NCBI GenBank assembly: GCA_024305405.1
Contig: JAKNDB010000066.1
Location: forward strand, 1 to 64,000
Reading direction: 5' to 3'
DNA length: 64,000 nt
DNA from: Dirofilaria immitis
Lineage: Eukaryota > Nematoda > Chromadorea > Rhabditida > Onchocercidae
Below the pieces are notes generated by a model that worked only from the letters and a program-made list of their open reading frames with translations, ran no database searches and was not told where the DNA came from. Position numbers and translations under genes: made by a program. How positions within the stretch are numbered: the first letter of the stretch is position 1; the number at the start of each line of letters is the position of its first letter. Positions 59,201-64,000 of the stretch are shown here, in pieces.

Positions 59201-62200
59201 TTTTATTTTTATATTTACTTTGAATAAAATTCAAGAAATTCAATCGCAACTATTTAGAAAGTGTTTTTTTCGAAAAATATTTTAGAAACTTATTTTATAG
59301 AAAAATTATAAGATAAAAAGGCGACGTAAATCATCGTCATAAAATAAAGATTAGATATATCCTATCAACTTGACTTGACTTGAAAGATTGCCGGTTTTCA
59401 GATTTGTAGAAGAGAGCTATACCATATATATAATCTTGAAAGTACGAATAGCGAAATTGAAAAAAATTTTTTGAGAAATACTACTTTGGATCATGCCATG
59501 GACTGAAAATTTCTTTTCTGTAAAAAAACGCCATGATAAATTCATAGATTCTTTAGCTGTTTCCATTGCGTACTGTTCACACTGACTGATTGCATCCATG
59601 ATATGATCCGTTCCGCAACCGAGCGAAACTACCTGCGATGTGCGCTTTATCTATTATAGCTTTTAATATTTCCTTTTGTTTTATAAAATAGCTTTAAAAA
59701 TTTTTTCCAAATATTATTAGTATTGTATTAAGAAAGTTAATAATGAGAAATGAATAAGATGAAAATTAAAAACAAACTGATGAAATTATAAAAATATCTC
59801 ATACATTTCTAATTTATCATCATCAGGGACAAGTTCATTTCAATCCATCAATAGCGATAAATTAACGAAAAAAAAAGCAATTTGAAAGAAACTTTTCATA
59901 CAATCTATATAATAAAACATGCACTCATCAGCGGAATATAAATATTTATAAAATTTAGAATATTAAGGGATTAAACTGTGAAAAATCGTAAACTGTTAAG
60001 CGATAATAGAGATAAAAATAAATAGCGAAAAAGACTACCTTATCAAAGTATGCTATATAAAGCGAAAATCCAAATGATTCCTTAAGTGCAACAGCACCGG
60101 CAAGCTCATCGCAAATCTCCTGAGATGTTGTCGCCGAATCCGCATCTACTATTATCATAGTACCATCCATGAGTGTTACACTCACTGATACCGGCTTCTT
60201 CAATTTTGATGCCTGCAAGTGAGAATAGCTCTTTTGTTAGCAGTGAAAATATGAATTCCCTAGCATATATAAATAAAGGAAATTTCAAACTCGAAAGACT
60301 GGGGAACAACCTATATTCATCTGTATCTATCTCTGAGTGCTGCAAATAGAAAAGCATTGGCTTAACAGTTTTATCAACTATTAATAACAATGCGAACAAA
60401 ATTTTTTTAAATCTTTCTATATTTTTGAATATTTGAGATCAAATTTTAAATAACAATAAGTGAATTTCATTTTATGCAATTTATCAAAATAACATTTTAT
60501 GCAAAATAAATTTTTTGCAAATCTGAAATTGCATATTTTCTAACAGATTATAATTAACAATTATCAATGAAAAGTTCATATATTTATTTATGCAAATGAT
60601 ATTATTCCATGAGCTATGATCAGGTAAAATGATGCTTTCAATGATTTCAACGTGAAACTTATATGAATATATATAAAATCAAAAGTAACCTGTATTTCCA
60701 CGGAATTAGGCGGGTAATTACGTGTTCCATTTGCTAACGTTCGTTTTAATTTATTTTCTATATATTTCGCAAAACGTCCGGTGGGACAGTTTTGTCGTAT
60801 GAAACATTGCAAATAAGGCAAAAAATGTTGTGTTGGAGTAAAGCAACCCAAACATAAAGACAACAATATCCAACCACGAGCACACGAATTTCTCGACGGA
60901 TTTCTCGTCAATTGTTTGCATATTTGGCAGTATATTTCGTCTCTGCAAGATTACTACCGTAATTTCTTTCATCAAGTTTTCTTATTGTTTACAATCGCTT
61001 GAAAAGTTCCATTTAATAAGATTGTGATAAAAAACAACAGTCATAACCTTTTGCATCTTAATAAACTGATTAACTGACTGGATGAATATTATCAGTTTAA
61101 TTATCTTGTTAATTTAATTGCATTTGCTTATTAATTTCTTAGAAATTCGGAATTTAAAAGAGATCTTTCCAATTTTCTATTTTGAAAAACTAAAATAATA
61201 TTTTGATATCAAGATGATTTCTTAAGTAAATTTCCACCGTATATCTGGCCGCAGAATGCCATGTCCAACAATGAATTGCAGTTTATTCTCATTAGATAGT
61301 ATATCTTCATTCAGAAATCTGTTGTAATACTGTTGATAATTATCATATTCAATGGCATTTCTCATTTGCATTCCTCGATCGTCAGCAATATCGATGTTGG
61401 TTGAGATATCATTTTGTTGTGGAATGAATGTAGCTAATACTAACTCCATGTTTGAAGAAAGTTGCTTTCTCGAGCTGAATGGCTGGAAATAAAGAACAAA
61501 CAGTGTGGTCATCAGATTCTATCCCATTTTTTATTTTTAGCTGTATTCTTTCTACAACAGCACACAGAAAACAGAATCCATCTGATTGTGTAATTTCACC
61601 TGCTCATAGTCATTCTCGTGTTTGCTTCTTCTCTTGAATCTGTTTCGACCAATTGCAGCATACAACTTGCTCATTACAGATGTATATTTAACCTGCAATT
61701 TGCATATAAATCATTAACTAGAAGAAGAATTAGTCCCTTTGACGATTTGAACGGTAATGCATAGTGTTCATATCATCATGTCATATCACGGTGATTCCTT
61801 TCATTGAACAGAGAGATGACAGTGTCCATCTGATGCAGCTGTAGTGCTAATCTGCAAGATGGGATGAGGTACACGCCGTACGCAATGAATACTAACAATT
61901 TTTATTGAGCTATGACGGAATGCAAGACAAACGGATCACTTTCTTCATCTGCGTTTCCGCATAGATAATTAAAATGAATGAATTAAATGAGCATACGTTT
62001 TCAAAATTCTGTATAGACGTCAAGGCTTCTCTTGGCTCTAATGTATCTCCCATAAACCGTTGTATTACTGACCAAATTGCAAACGATGCCTATAAATTCG
62101 AGCCTAACAGTGAATGAAGTGCTTACATCATGGTAATGAAGGATAGCATTTTTCTAAATAATTAATTCCGATGCTTATATCTGAATAAGCGAACCAATCA

Positions 62201-63258
62201 TTTTTCAGTAATTTGAAGCTAATAAAGAAGCCAATGAGAATATTGCTATGCTTAATTAATTTACTGTAGAATCCAAGTCGGAATTATGCGGTAATAATGT
62301 GATACGAAGTGCCTTCCGCATGTAATCTGCATTATTTTGCATTTGAAAGTATGCTGCTGCAAATTTTTCGAACTGGAAGGCAGCCAAATTGTCATCGTCA
62401 AATGCTATTCCTTTATTATTGTTGACTCTCGATCGATGATAGGAATACTCTCTAGAATTATTAAAGCAAAAGATATATTTGAGCTTAGAAGTTTAATTTA
62501 TAAAGAAAAAATTCTTGCAATTATTTCATAGAGTTTTGAAACTTGATTTATTCAATTTCAGAGTTTCAAGTTTAGTTGTAGAATTTTGAATTCGATTTTC
62601 TAAACTGGAATGTATATGCCAATAATTAAAAAATTTACATCTCATTTTGAATGTTATCACATTGAGGTATGCTGTTAGTTGGCAATTGATCGAATAAACG
62701 TTCAATCTAAAATGATAAAAACTTTATTGGCAAAATTAGCAATTGATCGAATAAAAGTTCAATAAACATTTCAGATAATAGATAAAAAAATAACCACAGC
62801 AATATCATAGCCATCCATACTGGAAGAGATTGAAATAAGACTGGTCTTACGACTTCGGATATCATCCTCTTCTACCATCATTGCAGGAAATCGTTGACCA
62901 TGCTCGATTTTACGTCGAAGAGTGTTTCGTACTAATGTGCCACGACAATGAGCCAGAAAATAACTGATCAGATATTGTTGCTTTCATATTTCAGTTAATA
63001 AATATAAATTACATTAAATATGACAATTCGGCGATACAATTTGTTATAGGATAATACATCAACGCAAAAACTATTTGCAGACAAACTCATACATGAAGCA
63101 CAGAATTTTTTTAATAGATTTTTTTTTTAATTCATTTGATAATTGATAATTATAAAAGAAACCTGAAATTGTGTTACGATAGCTCGGAATAATTTATAAT
63201 GCAAGACAATTTGCCGTGAACGAAGAATCGCTTGAAGTCTCGTAAATCCAATCTGTAT
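53268..63258 (-). CDS. hum-6: Myosin VII tail (unconventional myosin; 5' part outside window)
   Basis: Minus-strand exons: 63258-63163, 62980-62798, 62706-62639, 62404-62265, 62089-61997, 61692-61600, 61482-61238, 60942-60690, 60212-60039, 59632-59485, 59147-59069, 58842-58663, 58437-58300, 58168-58065, 57586-57414, 57193-56997, 56645-56524, 56283-56175, 55906-55763, 55664-55450, 55328-55109, 55009-54828, 54467-54280, 54057-53938, 53814-53596, 53345-53268. Order: IQ region ([26 protein letters not shown]), first MyTH4 ([19 protein letters not shown]), first FERM ([11 protein letters not shown] to NWQSVVMID), SH3 (FKKGDLLFL), second MyTH4 ([17 protein letters not shown]), second FERM ([54 protein letters not shown]). 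This is the exact architecture of myosin VIIa, an actin motor for microvilli, stereocilia and adhesion; the C. elegans member is hum-6. Frame slips at 59522, 55243 and 54280. The motor domain lies beyond 64000. Confidence 0.92.
54602..54704. repeat. 51-bp tandem duplication differing only in a T run
   Basis: Two tandem copies starting CCTCTTACC lie at 54602 and 54653 in a myosin intron. The only difference is five versus six T in the run after CCTCTTACC. Confidence 0.92.
57241..57267. repeat. Perfect 11-bp inverted repeat
   Basis: CAGCATGATAA and TTATCATGCTG flank a 5-base TTATA loop, within a myosin intron. It could form a hairpin in DNA or in the pre-mRNA; no role is indicated. Confidence 0.85.
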
Positions 63259-64000
63259 CTGAAATTTTGTTTAATTCTATGCTTATTCTCACTTATCTCT
63301 CCGAAATTTTTTTTTTTACTGCACGCTATTTCATATTTCCTCAAACTGATATTTGTCCTCTAATTATAGGAGACTTCAATAGTCTGGTGTAAATCGTGAA
63401 TTACTTTCTATCATATAACATAATTATTTGGCTTCAAATTTTAAAGTCTTATAATTGTTCTGATAGAATTAAAGGTAGAAATGGGGAAACATATGTTGTG
63501 AAAATTGTTTCGGAAGCAAGGATATGAAATTATAAAATTTTAGCTTATACAAACAAGATGAAGCCAACGCTAAGCAATCATAAAAAGGATTTGCATCTTT
63601 CTTAAAAATTAACAGAAATCGAAGAAAACGCTAAAATTTGAAGTTTCTTTTTTTTTTTAAGATCATAAAATAAGGATAGAGTATATTGCGGTCATCACGA
63701 TTGATAGGGTCTTGCTAGTCATCCATTTTCATGAATCTTTTGATAGGCCTTTACTTTTCTTTCCCTATTACTATTACCATCTTTATTTGTCGTTCAGGTT
63801 CATTGGTTTATTTCCAAGATTGATTTATTTCTTTGGTCATTCCCTACTATATACCTTTTCAATGGAGAATTTTTTGGCTTTTATCATATTTTCAAGCTTA
63901 ACTTTATAATTCCTAATCAGTAAATCATAAATATAATACTACAAAGATTATCCCTTCATTTATCCTAATTTTATCGTTCATCTCTTCCCAATCTATACAA
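63259..64000. other. Presumed intron of the myosin VII gene
   Basis: The first visible myosin exon (63258) starts with an acceptor in the IQ region, so the motor exons must lie further along the minus strand. No exon of the motor domain could be recognised before the window ends. Confidence 0.5.

Overview
The window reads as nuclear DNA of a parasitic nematode, most likely filarial. Supporting signs are the high AT content, small exons with nematode-type introns (T-rich AG acceptors), a patched-related protein, a secreted Kunitz/lustrin protein, an ADAMTS protease and a class VII myosin. A broken groEL fragment of Rickettsiales (Wolbachia-like) character at 14.0-14.3 kb is the typical mark of old endosymbiont DNA in filarial chromosomes. 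The species itself cannot be named from what I can see.

Layout: 1-7765 is the end of a large satellite array built from 71-bp and 109-bp units. 7.8-14.4 kb is a graveyard: a decayed C2H2 zinc-finger remnant, two head-to-head fragments of a BEL/Pao LTR retrotransposon on opposite strands, and the groEL remnant. 14.7-20.3 kb (minus) is a 13-exon patched-related (SSD/RND) membrane protein. 22.8-29.8 kb (plus) is a secreted protein with eight alternating pairs of lustrin-like and Kunitz modules. 30-37 kb is gene-poor. 37.1-48.4 kb (plus) is a 21-exon ADAMTS metalloprotease with eight thrombospondin type 1 repeats. 49.5-53.2 kb is gene-poor. 53.3-63.3 kb (minus) is the tail half of a myosin VII (IQ region, MyTH4-FERM-SH3-MyTH4-FERM), whose motor domain lies outside the window.

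The genes do not form an operon. Three of the four large genes belong to families linked to cuticle, moulting or extracellular matrix in nematodes (patched-related, Kunitz/lustrin, ADAMTS), but their adjacency may be chance.

Two results stand out. First, seven of the eight Kunitz modules lack exactly the two cysteines that form the C14-C38 disulphide next to the reactive loop, while the last module has all six. Second, eleven otherwise well-conserved exons spread over all four big genes each need a small reading-frame correction, almost always one missing base in a short homopolymer. This looks like uncorrected long-read sequence error rather than gene decay, so the genes should not be called pseudogenes on that ground. 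Exon limits were read by eye from AG/GT sites and phase agreement.
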